From: Deltaproteobacteria bacterium
GTDB lineage: Bacteria > Desulfobacterota > GWC2-55-46
Direction: 5' to 3'
DNA length: 64,000 nucleotides
Assembly: GCA_016219015.1 (NCBI GenBank)
Contig: JACRCL010000005.1
Span: 44,583 to 108,582 of the forward strand
In this document: positions 18,164-26,572 of the stretch, piece after piece
How positions within the stretch are numbered: the first letter of the stretch is position 1
Layout of the letters: each line of letters opens with the position of its first letter
The notes under the pieces: model-generated
What the model saw: only the letters and a program-made list of their open reading frames with translations
What the model was told of the DNA's origin: nothing
Database searches by the model: none
Program-made: the position numbers and the translations under genes

Positions 18164-19267
18164 TCAATCCGAAACCTTAATGGCCTTCACGTCCGCGTCC
18201 GTCCCGAGCCCGATGGTAAAGGGGAAAGAGACGTAGTGCTTCCTTTTGGCCGCGCCGTCCTCGTGTATCGCCATGCCCGCGGAGACCGCCTCTCCGTCGC
18301 TTACGGATATGTCATACGGGTCCTTTGTCTTGAGCCTTATCTTGAATACCGCCGTGTACCTGCCGCCCGCCCACTCCCCGGAGGCCTCGGGCGCGGCCCC
18401 GTCCTCCCACCGCCTGTCGTCGAATATCCAGCCGTTGTATGGCGTGGAGGCCTTTTCGCCAAGCTCCACGGACCTCAGGTCGATCCTGCCGCCCTCCTTG
18501 AGCTTCTTTGAAAGCTCTTTCTCGCTTTTGAACTCGTTCCAGGACGTCTTCGCGTAAAAGGCGTAGAGCCTGACGTCGTCCCTCCCGAGGGCCTTATAAA
18601 AAGGGGTCGACTCGACCTCTTTCTTCGAGGGGGTAGAGGGCATCGTGTTCAGGTCGTTGTGGCAGGCTATGAAGCAGCCGTATTTGCGGAAGTAGAGGTC
18701 GGATTTATTGAGCTGTATGGAGGCCCTGTCGGGTATCGCGGAAGGGGACTTCTTCTGGTTCCAGCCCGCGCCCTTCGACTCCCATTCGGCCCTTATGTAG
18801 AGGTAATCCGCGTCGTACGCGGCCTGGACCTTAGCGGTTATGACGCCTTTTCTTCCCGGCAGGGGCTCCGGCTCGAACGGGTTATGCGAGCGCTTCATCT
18901 TTACCGTGCCGGCGGCTATCTCGTCGGCCTTCAAGTCGAGCTCTCCTTCCTTGCTCATGTGGCAGTGCCTGCATTCCTTCCTGCCCTGCTTTATCTCCCT
19001 GCCCCCGAGCCTGTGGTCTTCGCTCGTGAGGAACTCCCACGAGGTGACGCCGGGGTAGAAGAGCGTAAGCCTGGAGGCCTCGGCCTTTGACCAGTTTATC
19101 TCTTTTGAGTGGCTGTTAACGGGGATGAGAATCAGAGCGAGGGCGGCAGCCGGCAGGAAAATCGACCTGAACACGCATAGCGAGCGCATGAACGAGCGAA
19201 TCGAAATTTTTTCCTTATGTGTCGAAGATTCCCCGCAGCAAGCTGCGGGGAGATTCAATCCAATCAT
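18164..19267 (-). CDS. ethylbenzene-dehydrogenase-like haem-binding cytochrome
   Basis: 367 residues. One canonical haem site CRHCH (99-103) and one unusual CFIACH (198-203, CxxxCH) are followed by a beta-rich C-terminal domain (VQAAYDADYLYIRAEW ... GGRYTAVFKIRL) like the haem-binding gamma subunit of ethylbenzene/DMSO-type dehydrogenases. The start is ATG 19267, preceded by AAGGAGGAGTT. Directly after codon 3 the frame runs through a C-family repeat (19168-19258), which adds 30 in-frame codons (residues 4-33) in front of the hydrophobic signal core FLPAAALALILIPV. Cells may instead start at an internal ATG (residue 27), but that has no good ribosome binding site. Probably exported to the periplasm. 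Confidence 0.75.
   Translation of the reverse strand: MIGLNLPAACCGESSTHKEKISIRSFMRSLCVFRSIFLPAAALALILIPVNSHSKEINWSKAEASRLTLFYPGVTSWEFLTSEDHRLGGREIKQGRKECRHCHMSKEGELDLKADEIAAGTVKMKRSHNPFEPEPLPGRKGVITAKVQAAYDADYLYIRAEWESKGAGWNQKKSPSAIPDRASIQLNKSDLYFRKYGCFIACHNDLNTMPSTPSKKEVESTPFYKALGRDDVRLYAFYAKTSWNEFKSEKELSKKLKEGGRIDLRSVELGEKASTPYNGWIFDDRRWEDGAAPEASGEWAGGRYTAVFKIRLKTKDPYDISVSDGEAVSAGMAIHEDGAAKRKHYVSFPFTIGLGTDADVKAIKVSD
19168..19258 (+). repeat. C-family repeat inside a coding region (C1)
   Basis: Begins tgaacacgcatagcgagcgc and ends with the hairpin ccccgcagcaagctgcgggg plus agattcaa. It lies within the start of the gene at 18164-19267 and is read through in frame from the opposite strand. 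It lacks the internal second hairpin seen in copies C2, C3 and C5. Confidence 0.9.
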
Positions 19268-19340
19268 AACTCCTCCTTGTCGGGACTTGAAGGGTTGGAA
19301 AAGAATTATGGAGGTCAAGCCCGGTCACGGCCCCTCCCGC

Positions 19341-21533
19341 TTAAGCCTTGAAGCTGCCGACGGTATTTCTTAATGTATCGGCCTGTTTATTCATTTCCTT
19401 TACGGTTTTTTCGAGCCTTACGGCGAGCGCCGCGTTGTCCTCGGCGGCCTTTTTGACCGTCTCCACGGCCGCCACTATCCTCTTCGAGAACTTCATCTGC
19501 TCGGAGGTGGCCCCGGCCACCCTCTGGATCTTGCCGACGACCTTGAAAATGGCCTCCGAGACGTGCTTGCTCTCCCGAGACTGCTCGATGGTGGAGAGCT
19601 TGACCTTCTCCATGAACTCCTTCATCTGGACGGTGTCTTTCAATATCTCTTTCGCGGCCGTGGACTGCTCGTTGGCGGCGTTCTTGATGTCGCCGACCAT
19701 CTGGCTTATGACCTGCGCCACGTTCGATATCTGCCCTGCCCCCTTGGTCTGCTCGATCGTCGCCTTCTCTATCATCTTCGCCATTTCGAAGGACCTCCGG
19801 GCCGAATCGAGTATCTTCGTGAGGGCCTCCTGGGCGTCCCTGGACAGCCTCACGCCGTCCTCCACGGTGCCGGAGCTCCTCTGCATCGATTCCACGGCGA
19901 AGGCCACCTCGCTCTGGACCTGGCTTATGAGCTCCGCTATCTCCTTCGTGGAAGAGGTGGTCTTGGTGGCGAGGTCCTTTACCTGCCGGGCCACGACGGC
20001 GAAGCCCTTGCCGTGCTCCCCGGCCTGGGCCGCCAGTATGGTGGCGTTCAATGCGAGCAGGTGGGTGGTGTCGGCTATGTCGTTTATGACGGTAAGTATG
20101 CTCCCTATCTCCTTCGACCTCTCGCCCAGCCTGTTGACCACGAGGGCCGTGGAAGCCACCTCCTGGTTTATCTTCTCCATCCCCTCCTTGGTCTTCACGA
20201 CCGAGGCCATGCCGAGGTCCTCGGCGTCCTCGCGGACCTTCTCCGCCAGCTCGGCCTGCGACCTCGAGTAATTCTCGACGTCCTTGACGTTCGAGCCTAT
20301 CTCGATTATCGAGGAGACGACCTCCTCGGTCTTTTTAAAGAGCTCGTCCACGTGGGAGGCGACCTGGTTTATCGATATCGCCATCTCGTTTATGGAGGAC
20401 GTGGTCGAGGAGGCGGAGTAGAAGAGCTTCTCTATGTTGACCTTCACCTCGTCAACGGACGAGGACATGGCGCGGGCGGAACCCGAGACCTCGATGGATG
20501 AGCCGTTCAGGGCCTCGGCCTCCTCGGCGACGGTCTTTATCGACGCGTCCATCTCCTTTATGGAGGTGGACGTGTCCTCCGAGGCCTGGAGCTGCTTGTG
20601 GACCGCCTCGACTATCTCCTTCGACGACGCCTCTATCTCCTTGGAGGCGGTGGTGACCTCCCTGGATATGCCGAATATCTCCTTTACCATGTGCTGCATG
20701 CCCTCGACGAACTTGTTGAACCACTTGCCGAGCAGGCCAATCTCGTCGTTGGAGCTTATCTCGAGCCTCTTGGTGAGGTCGCCCTTGCCCTCGGCTATGG
20801 CCTTGAGCATGTCTACCGTCCTGTCCACCGGCCGTATGACGACCGCCGTGACGAGCAGGCCCAGCAGCACGGAAGTGGCGGCCACCGTAAGCACCCCGTA
20901 GAGTATCCACCTGTCCCTCGAGCGCCCGAGAAGGCCGTACATCTCGTCGAGCGACGTCGATATCATCAACACGCCCCTCGCGGTCTCCTCGTGCGAGTGG
21001 CAGGAGCTGCACTTGGGCCGCGCCAGTATGGGGACGAGGTAGGTGAACAGGCTCTTTTCACCGTCCTTCTCTATGTAATAGACCGCCTCCTTCTTCCCCT
21101 TCTTGAAGTTCTGCAGAGCCTTCTTGAACTCGTTTATCTGGATGCCCTGGGCTACGTTATTGAGGTTGTTCGGGTGGTCGACGGTCCACTCGGGCTTTAT
21201 CTCGCCGAACTCGGCCTTGACCGCGTTCAGGGTCTTGTAGTCCTTGAACGCCTCCTCCACCCCGTTGCCCCTTATTATCTGGACCCTCTCGACGTTCTTT
21301 ATGGTCTTCAAGCCCTCGATGAGGAAGCGGGGCATGTCGGCCCTCTCGTCAAGCATGTCCTTGTAGATGGTATGGAGGATAGGCTGCGCCATCAGCTCGC
21401 TCGCCTTCATCCTTTCGCGCAGCAGGCTCTTCTCCTCCTCCTTTATGACGAGGAAGATAATGGCGCCGAAGCCGACGAGCGTAAGCCCAATCGTTAAGTT
21501 GAGTATCTTTGCCTTTAAGCCTTGACGGAACAT
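19341..21533 (-). CDS. haem-binding methyl-accepting chemotaxis protein
   Basis: 730 residues. Membrane helix near 10-31, a periplasmic sensor domain to about 205 that contains a c-type haem site CSSCH (175-179) in the context LARPKCSSCHSHEETARG, a second membrane helix (GVLTVAATSVLLGLLVTAVV), HAMP, then a long signalling domain whose tip reads ALNATILAAQAGEHGKGFAV. That tip differs from the usual NxAIEAARAGE-GRGFAVVA but is clearly the MCP core. Haem-MCPs of Geobacter sense redox state or gases. No che genes lie nearby. Its location upstream of the haem protein/porin pair on the same strand suggests sensing linked to that electron pathway (inference). Confidence 0.88.
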   Translation of the reverse strand: MFRQGLKAKILNLTIGLTLVGFGAIIFLVIKEEEKSLLRERMKASELMAQPILHTIYKDMLDERADMPRFLIEGLKTIKNVERVQIIRGNGVEEAFKDYKTLNAVKAEFGEIKPEWTVDHPNNLNNVAQGIQINEFKKALQNFKKGKKEAVYYIEKDGEKSLFTYLVPILARPKCSSCHSHEETARGVLMISTSLDEMYGLLGRSRDRWILYGVLTVAATSVLLGLLVTAVVIRPVDRTVDMLKAIAEGKGDLTKRLEISSNDEIGLLGKWFNKFVEGMQHMVKEIFGISREVTTASKEIEASSKEIVEAVHKQLQASEDTSTSIKEMDASIKTVAEEAEALNGSSIEVSGSARAMSSSVDEVKVNIEKLFYSASSTTSSINEMAISINQVASHVDELFKKTEEVVSSIIEIGSNVKDVENYSRSQAELAEKVREDAEDLGMASVVKTKEGMEKINQEVASTALVVNRLGERSKEIGSILTVINDIADTTHLLALNATILAAQAGEHGKGFAVVARQVKDLATKTTSSTKEIAELISQVQSEVAFAVESMQRSSGTVEDGVRLSRDAQEALTKILDSARRSFEMAKMIEKATIEQTKGAGQISNVAQVISQMVGDIKNAANEQSTAAKEILKDTVQMKEFMEKVKLSTIEQSRESKHVSEAIFKVVGKIQRVAGATSEQMKFSKRIVAAVETVKKAAEDNAALAVRLEKTVKEMNKQADTLRNTVGSFKA

Positions 21534-21668
21534 CCTTCAAGCACTCCACAGCCCGGCCCGTGCAAAAACGGGCGGCTTTACGGCAGATGCAGCATCAGTT
21601 AAAGTCAGAATAACGCCGAGAGGGGGACTTGTAATATAACACCTTGCCCAAAGGTTAGATAGAAAGAA

Positions 21669-21809
21669 GGCTGCCACTAAAAATTGTTCTTTTTCCTGAC
21701 CTCTGCGTCAGGACGAAAATAAAAATGCTCACATATTCACACATATATGCTGCGCTTTTTATTTCCGCCCTTCCTTGACTTCAGAAAAAATTCCTGCTTT
21801 TCAGAGGCA
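21669..21809. repeat. B-family repeat (B2)
   Basis: Full-length copy: ggctgccactaaaaattgtt at the left, complementary tttcagaggcat at the right, with the conserved inner arms tcctgacctctgcgtcagg, gaaataaaaatg and gcgcttttta / cgcccttccttgacttcag. Opposite orientation to B3, B5 and B6. Confidence 0.85.
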
Positions 21810-21950
21810 TCCGGAAAATAGTATGCCGACGGGTATTATAATATTTCTAAAGTTGGATTGTATTAAAAAGCCGCTTGCCGTGTCAATATAAAAGAGCCTT
21901 CAAGGAAAGACTCCTTTCCCGGGCCGTAAGACCTGAGGAAGACTGATTAT

Positions 21951-22067
21951 TGTCATTCTGAGGGAGCTGTGGCGACCGAAGAATCTCGTAGGTTGCTGAT
22001 TAGTCTATATACGAGATTCTTCCCCTTCGCTTCGCTCAGGGCTTCGGCTCACACGCTCAGAATGACA
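21951..22067. repeat. E-family palindrome (E1)
   Basis: Starts tgtcattctgagggagc and ends gctcagaatgaca, with inner arms gaagaatctcg / cgagattcttc. A second copy is at 61112-61200. This tgtcattctgag...ctcagaatgaca type is known from many environmental bacterial genomes. Confidence 0.85.
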
Positions 22068-22206
22068 CGCGGTTGTGAATGGGTATGCCGGCCGCAACCC
22101 CGTCGCTTTAGCGGCGGGTCAAGGCTGGCAAATAAAAATGACCCTCCGTACCATCGAATTCTCCGTCATTTAGGGCGGAGAATTTTCATTAATCAGCAGC
22201 CTCCTA

Positions 22207-22242
22207 AAAGAAAAGGCCCGCCGGGTAGTACCCGGCGGGCCT
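22207..22242 (-). terminator. intrinsic terminator of the coiled-coil lipoprotein gene
   Basis: Read on the minus strand: GGCCCGCCGGGTA / TACCCGGCGGGCC, a long perfect stem, followed by TTTTCTTTT. Lies 22 bases after the stop at 22264. Confidence 0.9.
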
Positions 22243-22263
22243 GGAAGAGCGGCTATATCGGAG

Positions 22264-22572
22264 CTACTTCCTCTTCTTCTTCGCTGGGGCCTTGGCGGGG
22301 GTCTTTGCGGCGGGTTTCTTGGCCCGCGCCTCAAGCTCCTTCTTCGCGGCGTCCCTCTCGGCCGTAAGGCTCGTCACCTGGTTCTTGAGGTCCTCGACTT
22401 CCTTCTGTATCGTCGCTACCTGGTTCTTAAGGTTGTTGTTCTCCTCCGTAAGGGTGGAGATCTGCCCCTTTAGCTGTTCGTTCTCCTGCTTGAGCTGCTG
22501 GCCGCAGCCCGCCACCAATAGCAGGGCCGCAAATACCATTCCGAGTAAACCGAGCTTCTTCCTCATTTCCAT
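22264..22572 (-). CDS. small coiled-coil lipoprotein
   Basis: 102 residues. Signal peptide with lipobox LLVAGC (Cys at about 23), then a continuous leucine/asparagine heptad region (LKQENEQLKGQISTLTEE...) of about 60 residues and a basic Lys/Pro/Ala tail ending KKKRK. The form is that of Lpp-like proteins that tie the outer membrane to peptidoglycan; the lysine-rich end could be the attachment side. GGAG sits before both ATG 22572 and a second ATG at 22566, and the second has the better spacing. Single gene with its own terminator. Confidence 0.75.
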   Translation of the reverse strand: MEMRKKLGLLGMVFAALLLVAGCGQQLKQENEQLKGQISTLTEENNNLKNQVATIQKEVEDLKNQVTSLTAERDAAKKELEARAKKPAAKTPAKAPAKKKRK

Positions 22573-22708
22573 ACTCTCCTTACTGTTTTTTTAAAGCAAG
22601 ACCGAAATCCAAAAATAGAACGCCCGGCCACGATTGGCGGGCGGCACGCAAAAGCCGGAAGGTGAGAGAGAATTTTAGAAAAAACGGAAATCCATGTCAA
22701 GATAAAAA

Positions 22709-24130
22709 TCAACCCTGTTCCTGGGGGCCCCTTTGCCTCGCCTGCGGCGTCCTCGGCGCGGAGTACGACTGTTTGTCTATCCCGAACTTGTTGAGCCTGT
22801 ACTGGAGCGTCCTGTAGCTCATGCCGAGCAGGGCCGCCGCCTTTCCGAGCGAACCGTTGGACTTGGTCATGGCCTTTACCAGCATCTCTTTCTCGAACTC
22901 CTCGAAGGATATGCCCTCGTCCGGGAGCTGGAAGTCCGTGTTCCCGAGCGTTATGGGCCTTGTCATCACCTCCATCGGCAGGGCGTCGGCCCCGATTACC
23001 TCTCCGTCGCTCAGGAGCACGGCCCTCTCGATGGCCGCCTCGAGCTGGCGGACGTTGCCCGGCCAGTAGTAGTTGATAAGGATGTTCATCGCCTCGTCGG
23101 ACACGCCCTTTATGTTCTTCTCCAGCGGCTCCGCGTACCTTTTTATGAAAAAGGCGACGAGCTCGGGTATGTCGCTCTTCCTGTCGCGCAGCGGCGGTAT
23201 CTTGAAGGCGATGACGTTCAGCCTGTAGAAGAGGTCCTCCCGGAAGCTCCCCTTCCTTATCTCCACGTCGAGGTCCTTGTTGGTGGCGGCTATTATCCTG
23301 ACGTTCACCTTTACGCTCAGGCTGCCGCCGAGCCGCCTTATCTCCCTCTCCTGTATGACGCGCAGGAGCTTGGACTGGAGGGCCAGGCTCATGTCCCCTA
23401 TCTCGTCTAAGAATATCGTCCCGTCCTGCGCGGCCTCAAATAGCCCCGTGTTCCTCGCGTACGCGCCGGTGAACGCGCCCTTCTCGTACCCGAAAAGCTC
23501 GGTCTCCAGCAGCGTCTCCGGTATCGCCGCGCAGTTGATGGCCAAAAAGGACTTGCCCGAGCGGGGGCTCGAGTAGTGCAGGGCCCTGGCGATGAGCTCC
23601 TTTCCCGTCCCGCTCTCCCCGTATATGAGGACGGTGGCCGACGAGCCGGAGACCTTCTTTATCATCCTGAATATCTCCCTCATCTTGCTGTCGGTCCCGA
23701 TTATGCCCTCCGGCCTGAATTTTTTTTCGAGCTGCTGCCTGAGCCTTATGTTCTCGCTCATGAGCCTGGACTTCTCGACCGCCTTCTTGGCCGTGATGAG
23801 GAGCTTCTCCCTGTCGAGCGGCTTTGTGAGGTAATCGAACGCCCCGTCCCTTATCGCCTCCACCGCCGAATCTATCGACCCGTGCGCCGTCACTATCACG
23901 ATGCTTATGCTCGGCTTTTCCCTGTTTATCTGCTTCAATAGCTCGTGGCCGTCGACGCCCGGCATCTTGAGGTCGCTGAAGACCAGGTCGAAGTTGTTCT
24001 TCTGTATGGCCGAGAGGGCCTCCTGCGCCCCGGTGGCCACGCCTACGTCGAAGCCCTCGGACTCGAGTATCGTCTTCAATATCTCTCTCTGGCCTTTTTC
24101 GTCGTCTACGACGAGTACCGTGCCTTCCAT
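22709..24130 (-). CDS. sigma-54-dependent response regulator (NtrC family)
   Basis: 473 residues: receiver domain 1-120 with phospho-acceptor Asp53 (FSDLKMPG), AAA+ domain with Walker A GESGTGKE (171-178) and the sigma-54 contact loop GAFTGA (218-223), then a Fis-type helix-turn-helix (LGKAAALLGMSYRTLQYRL) near 430-450. It activates sigma-54 promoters when phosphorylated, presumably by the kinase encoded just upstream. A sigma-54-type promoter exists in this window at 45481; a regulatory link is possible but not shown. Confidence 0.93.
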   Translation of the reverse strand: MEGTVLVVDDEKGQREILKTILESEGFDVGVATGAQEALSAIQKNNFDLVFSDLKMPGVDGHELLKQINREKPSISIVIVTAHGSIDSAVEAIRDGAFDYLTKPLDREKLLITAKKAVEKSRLMSENIRLRQQLEKKFRPEGIIGTDSKMREIFRMIKKVSGSSATVLIYGESGTGKELIARALHYSSPRSGKSFLAINCAAIPETLLETELFGYEKGAFTGAYARNTGLFEAAQDGTIFLDEIGDMSLALQSKLLRVIQEREIRRLGGSLSVKVNVRIIAATNKDLDVEIRKGSFREDLFYRLNVIAFKIPPLRDRKSDIPELVAFFIKRYAEPLEKNIKGVSDEAMNILINYYWPGNVRQLEAAIERAVLLSDGEVIGADALPMEVMTRPITLGNTDFQLPDEGISFEEFEKEMLVKAMTKSNGSLGKAAALLGMSYRTLQYRLNKFGIDKQSYSAPRTPQARQRGPQEQG

Positions 24131-25567
24131 CTATACCCCCGGGACCGCGGGCAGGGTCAAGGTCACTGCCGTGCCTTTGCCCTCCGCGCTCGACAGCATT
24201 ATCCTGCCCCCGTGCTCCTCCACTATCCTTTTGGTGAGGGCGAGCCCGAGCCCTATGCCAATCTCCTTCGTGGTGAAGTACGGCTCGAACACCCTGTCCA
24301 TGTTCCCGGGGGCTATGCCGCAGCCCGTGTCCTCGACCCTTATCGTTACGGCCCCGTTCACGACCCTGTCCTCGACCGTAAGATGGCCGCCCTCGGGCAT
24401 GGCCTGTATCGCGTTAAGGAAGATGTTCAGGAAGCAGGTCTTTATGTGCCTGTAGTCGGCCATGACCGAATAGCGCGCCCCGGAGCTCCTCACCTCCACG
24501 CCTATCTTCTGCTCGGAGCACCTCTCCCCGAGGAGGGCCAGGGTCTCGCCTATTATCGGATCGAGCGAGATGTTCTTGAGGTTAAGGTTCAGGGGCCGGC
24601 CGAAGTTCAAGAAGTTGCTGACCATCCCGTCGAGCCTCTCGATCTCGGATTTCACCCTGGCGATGGTCGAAAGGAAGCTCTCCTTCTTCTCCGGCTCGGA
24701 GGGCGCGTGGGCGACCCTCAGGTGGTCGATGGAGAGGTTTATGAGGTTAAGGGGGTTCCTCACCTCGTGGGCTATCCCGGAGGCGAGAGTGCCTATCTTC
24801 GACATGTGCTCGGCCTCCTTGAGCTTCGACTGCAGCGCCCTGTTCTCATTGAGCTTCATCACCATGTCGTTGAAGTTCTGCGTGAGCCTGCCTATCTCGT
24901 CGTGCCCCTGCACAATAAGGCTTACGGACAGGTCCCCCCCGGCCACCCTCTGCGCCGCTTGCGCTATCGACTGTATCGGCTCCGTGTATTTCTTGGACAG
25001 GTACATGGCCACGAGTATGCCTATCGAGAATATGGCGAGGGTGGCCAGGAGGCGGTTACGGTGGTTGGCGCGGGCTATCGACTCGAAGTCCTCGAACTGC
25101 GTTTCTATGTGTATGTAGCCGAGCCGCTCCTTGCCCATGACGACCGGCAGGAGCATGTCGTACTGCTTCTGGCCGCCCGTCGTGGTCATGTACTCGGTCA
25201 CGTTGCCGATGTTCTTTACGCTTTCGCCCTTTATGAAGAGCTTTTTCCCTATGAGGCGGGGGTTCGAGCTCGCTATGACGTCCCTGGTGTTGTTTATGAC
25301 GGATATCTCCTTGATCCCTTTTTTCTTTACGCTCATGAGGCTTTTTAACTTGTCGAGCCCCTCGCCCTCGCTGGTCTTGGATATCTGCTCGATGCTCACC
25401 TGTATGGCGGTGGACAGCTCCTCCGTATGGTGCCTGACCTCCTCTATCAGGTCCTTCTCCGCCCTCGCGTAGAGTATGAGGAGGAAGGCTATCGACAGAA
25501 AGCAGAGCGATACCATCATGAAAAGGAGCTTTGTCTTAAGGTTCAGGTCGGAAAGGATCGTATGCAT
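24131..25567 (-). CDS. membrane sensor histidine kinase
   Basis: 478 residues. Membrane helices near 13-33 and 172-190 flank a periplasmic sensor of about 135 residues, followed by HAMP (KYTEPIQSIAQAAQRVAGGD), a HisKA dimerisation domain with His267 (GIAHEVRNPLNLI) and an ATPase domain with DTGCGIAPGN and GIGLGLALTKRIVEEHGG. It resembles the ZraS/AtoS group. The stop is directly followed by the response-regulator ATG, giving a two-gene unit. The signal sensed is unknown. Confidence 0.93.
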   Translation of the reverse strand: MHTILSDLNLKTKLLFMMVSLCFLSIAFLLILYARAEKDLIEEVRHHTEELSTAIQVSIEQISKTSEGEGLDKLKSLMSVKKKGIKEISVINNTRDVIASSNPRLIGKKLFIKGESVKNIGNVTEYMTTTGGQKQYDMLLPVVMGKERLGYIHIETQFEDFESIARANHRNRLLATLAIFSIGILVAMYLSKKYTEPIQSIAQAAQRVAGGDLSVSLIVQGHDEIGRLTQNFNDMVMKLNENRALQSKLKEAEHMSKIGTLASGIAHEVRNPLNLINLSIDHLRVAHAPSEPEKKESFLSTIARVKSEIERLDGMVSNFLNFGRPLNLNLKNISLDPIIGETLALLGERCSEQKIGVEVRSSGARYSVMADYRHIKTCFLNIFLNAIQAMPEGGHLTVEDRVVNGAVTIRVEDTGCGIAPGNMDRVFEPYFTTKEIGIGLGLALTKRIVEEHGGRIMLSSAEGKGTAVTLTLPAVPGV

Positions 25568-25733
25568 AAACGCAGGGCCTGTTAAAAGGAGCCGTTAAAA
25601 GGAGGCTATCCATTTAAATTATATTATTTCAGGGCGCTAATCAAGCTGCAAAGCTCCCCTTGCCATTAATTGTTGACACACCCCGGTTTTTTTGCTAATA
25701 TTCGCGCCGCGTGTAACAAAACCTGAAAATTTA

Positions 25734-25853
25734 GGCTGCTCTAAAAAGCTCCAGATGCGAGGCGTCGAGGAGCGAGGAACGAGTCGTACTCTTTTTGTAC
25801 GTCGCAGTGACGAGCGACGGAGACAACAAAGCAGATGGACTTTTTGAGCAGCC
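25734..25853. repeat. A-family palindromic repeat (A3)
   Basis: ggctgctctaaaaagctcca ... gactttttgagcagcc. It fills much of the 300-base divergent gap between the kinase (minus) and the DUF882 gene (plus) and ends 15 bases before the latter's start. No other feature is evident in the rest of the gap. Confidence 0.9.
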
Positions 25854-25868
25854 GTAACGGAGCCATTC

Positions 25869-26429
25869 ATGAAAATCCCGATCTGGAGCAGAAGGTCTTT
25901 CCTCAAGGCAGCCATGGTCGGCACCATGCTGCTTCTCGCGAGGCCGTCCTTCGCATCCGAGATGATAGAGGAAGAGAAGATGGCCGAGGGGAGGCTTCTT
26001 CTGTACCACACCCGCACCGGCGAAAAGCTCGACGTCACATACAGGGACTCCGGCGGCAAGTACGACGAGGGCGCGCTCTCGGCGATAAACCATATCCTCC
26101 GCTGCCACCATAACGACGAAGAGATAGACATGGACGTGCGGGTGATAGAGTACCTGAACACGGTCGATAAATCCCTCGGCGGGGACAACCTCATCCACGT
26201 TATCTCGGGCTACAGGTCGAAGGAGTATAACGAGATGCTACGCAGACGCAGCCGCCGCGTAGCCAGGCACAGCCTCCACCTCACCGGGCAGGCCGTCGAT
26301 CTCCGCATACCCGGCGTGAGCCTCAAGAAGATAAAAAAGACCGCCATGAGCATGCGCTTCGGCGGAGTGGGCTATTACCCGAGGGCTAACTTCGTCCACC
26401 TCGACTCCGGAAGTTTCAGGTACTGGTAA
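25869..26429 (+). CDS. Tat-exported DUF882/M15-type peptidase
   Basis: 186 residues. A twin-arginine signal (SRRSFLKAA, Arg8-Arg9) leads to cleavage near ARPSFA. The rest is a DUF882 (YcbK-like, peptidase M15) domain with zinc-site motifs SLHLTGQAVDLRI and FVHLDSG, and ISGYRSKEYNE. The fold is that of murein D-Ala-carboxypeptidases and hints at peptidoglycan editing. CGGAG lies before ATG 25869, just after repeat A3. Confidence 0.85.
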   Translation: MKIPIWSRRSFLKAAMVGTMLLLARPSFASEMIEEEKMAEGRLLLYHTRTGEKLDVTYRDSGGKYDEGALSAINHILRCHHNDEEIDMDVRVIEYLNTVDKSLGGDNLIHVISGYRSKEYNEMLRRRSRRVARHSLHLTGQAVDLRIPGVSLKKIKKTAMSMRFGGVGYYPRANFVHLDSGSFRYW

Positions 26430-26533
26430 ACCGTCAGGCTGCCGTCCTTTAAGGCCCCCCTGCCCTCCATAAGGGGGCCGATACCTTCATCCCCGAAAAC
26501 CCCTGCATTTCCCGCCTTTTACGCTCATACTTA

Positions 26534-26561
26534 TTGACTATTCGGACCCCTCTATGATAAT
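26534..26561 (+). promoter_or_regulatory. trp operon promoter
   Basis: TTGACT (26534-26539), 16-base spacer, GATAAT (26556-26561). The predicted transcript start falls only about 5 bases before ATG 26573, so there is no room for a leader peptide or attenuator. A GC-rich hairpin (GGCCCCC / GGGGGCC) at 26453-26479 upstream may end the preceding gene. Confidence 0.6.
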
Positions 26562-26572
26562 CTGAGTTGCTT

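Larger units (their letters stand above)
21534..22206. other. gene-free repeat mosaic
   Basis: About 670 bases without a supported gene. It holds the leader of the chemotaxis receptor gene (minus strand, with hairpin GCCCG-tgcaaaaa-CGGGC at 21555), repeat B2 (21669-21809), repeat E1 (21951-22067), a further dyad gaattctccg / gcggagaatttt (22158-22187) and nothing else recognisable. Confidence 0.6.

Noticed and set aside
21541..21640. Possible c-di-GMP riboswitch before the chemoreceptor gene
   Set aside because: The leader has a small GC hairpin but none of the conserved class I or class II c-di-GMP riboswitch segments.
26435..26572. trp attenuator or T-box
   Set aside because: The only hairpin lies upstream of the predicted promoter; there is no Trp-codon leader peptide and no T-box sequence.
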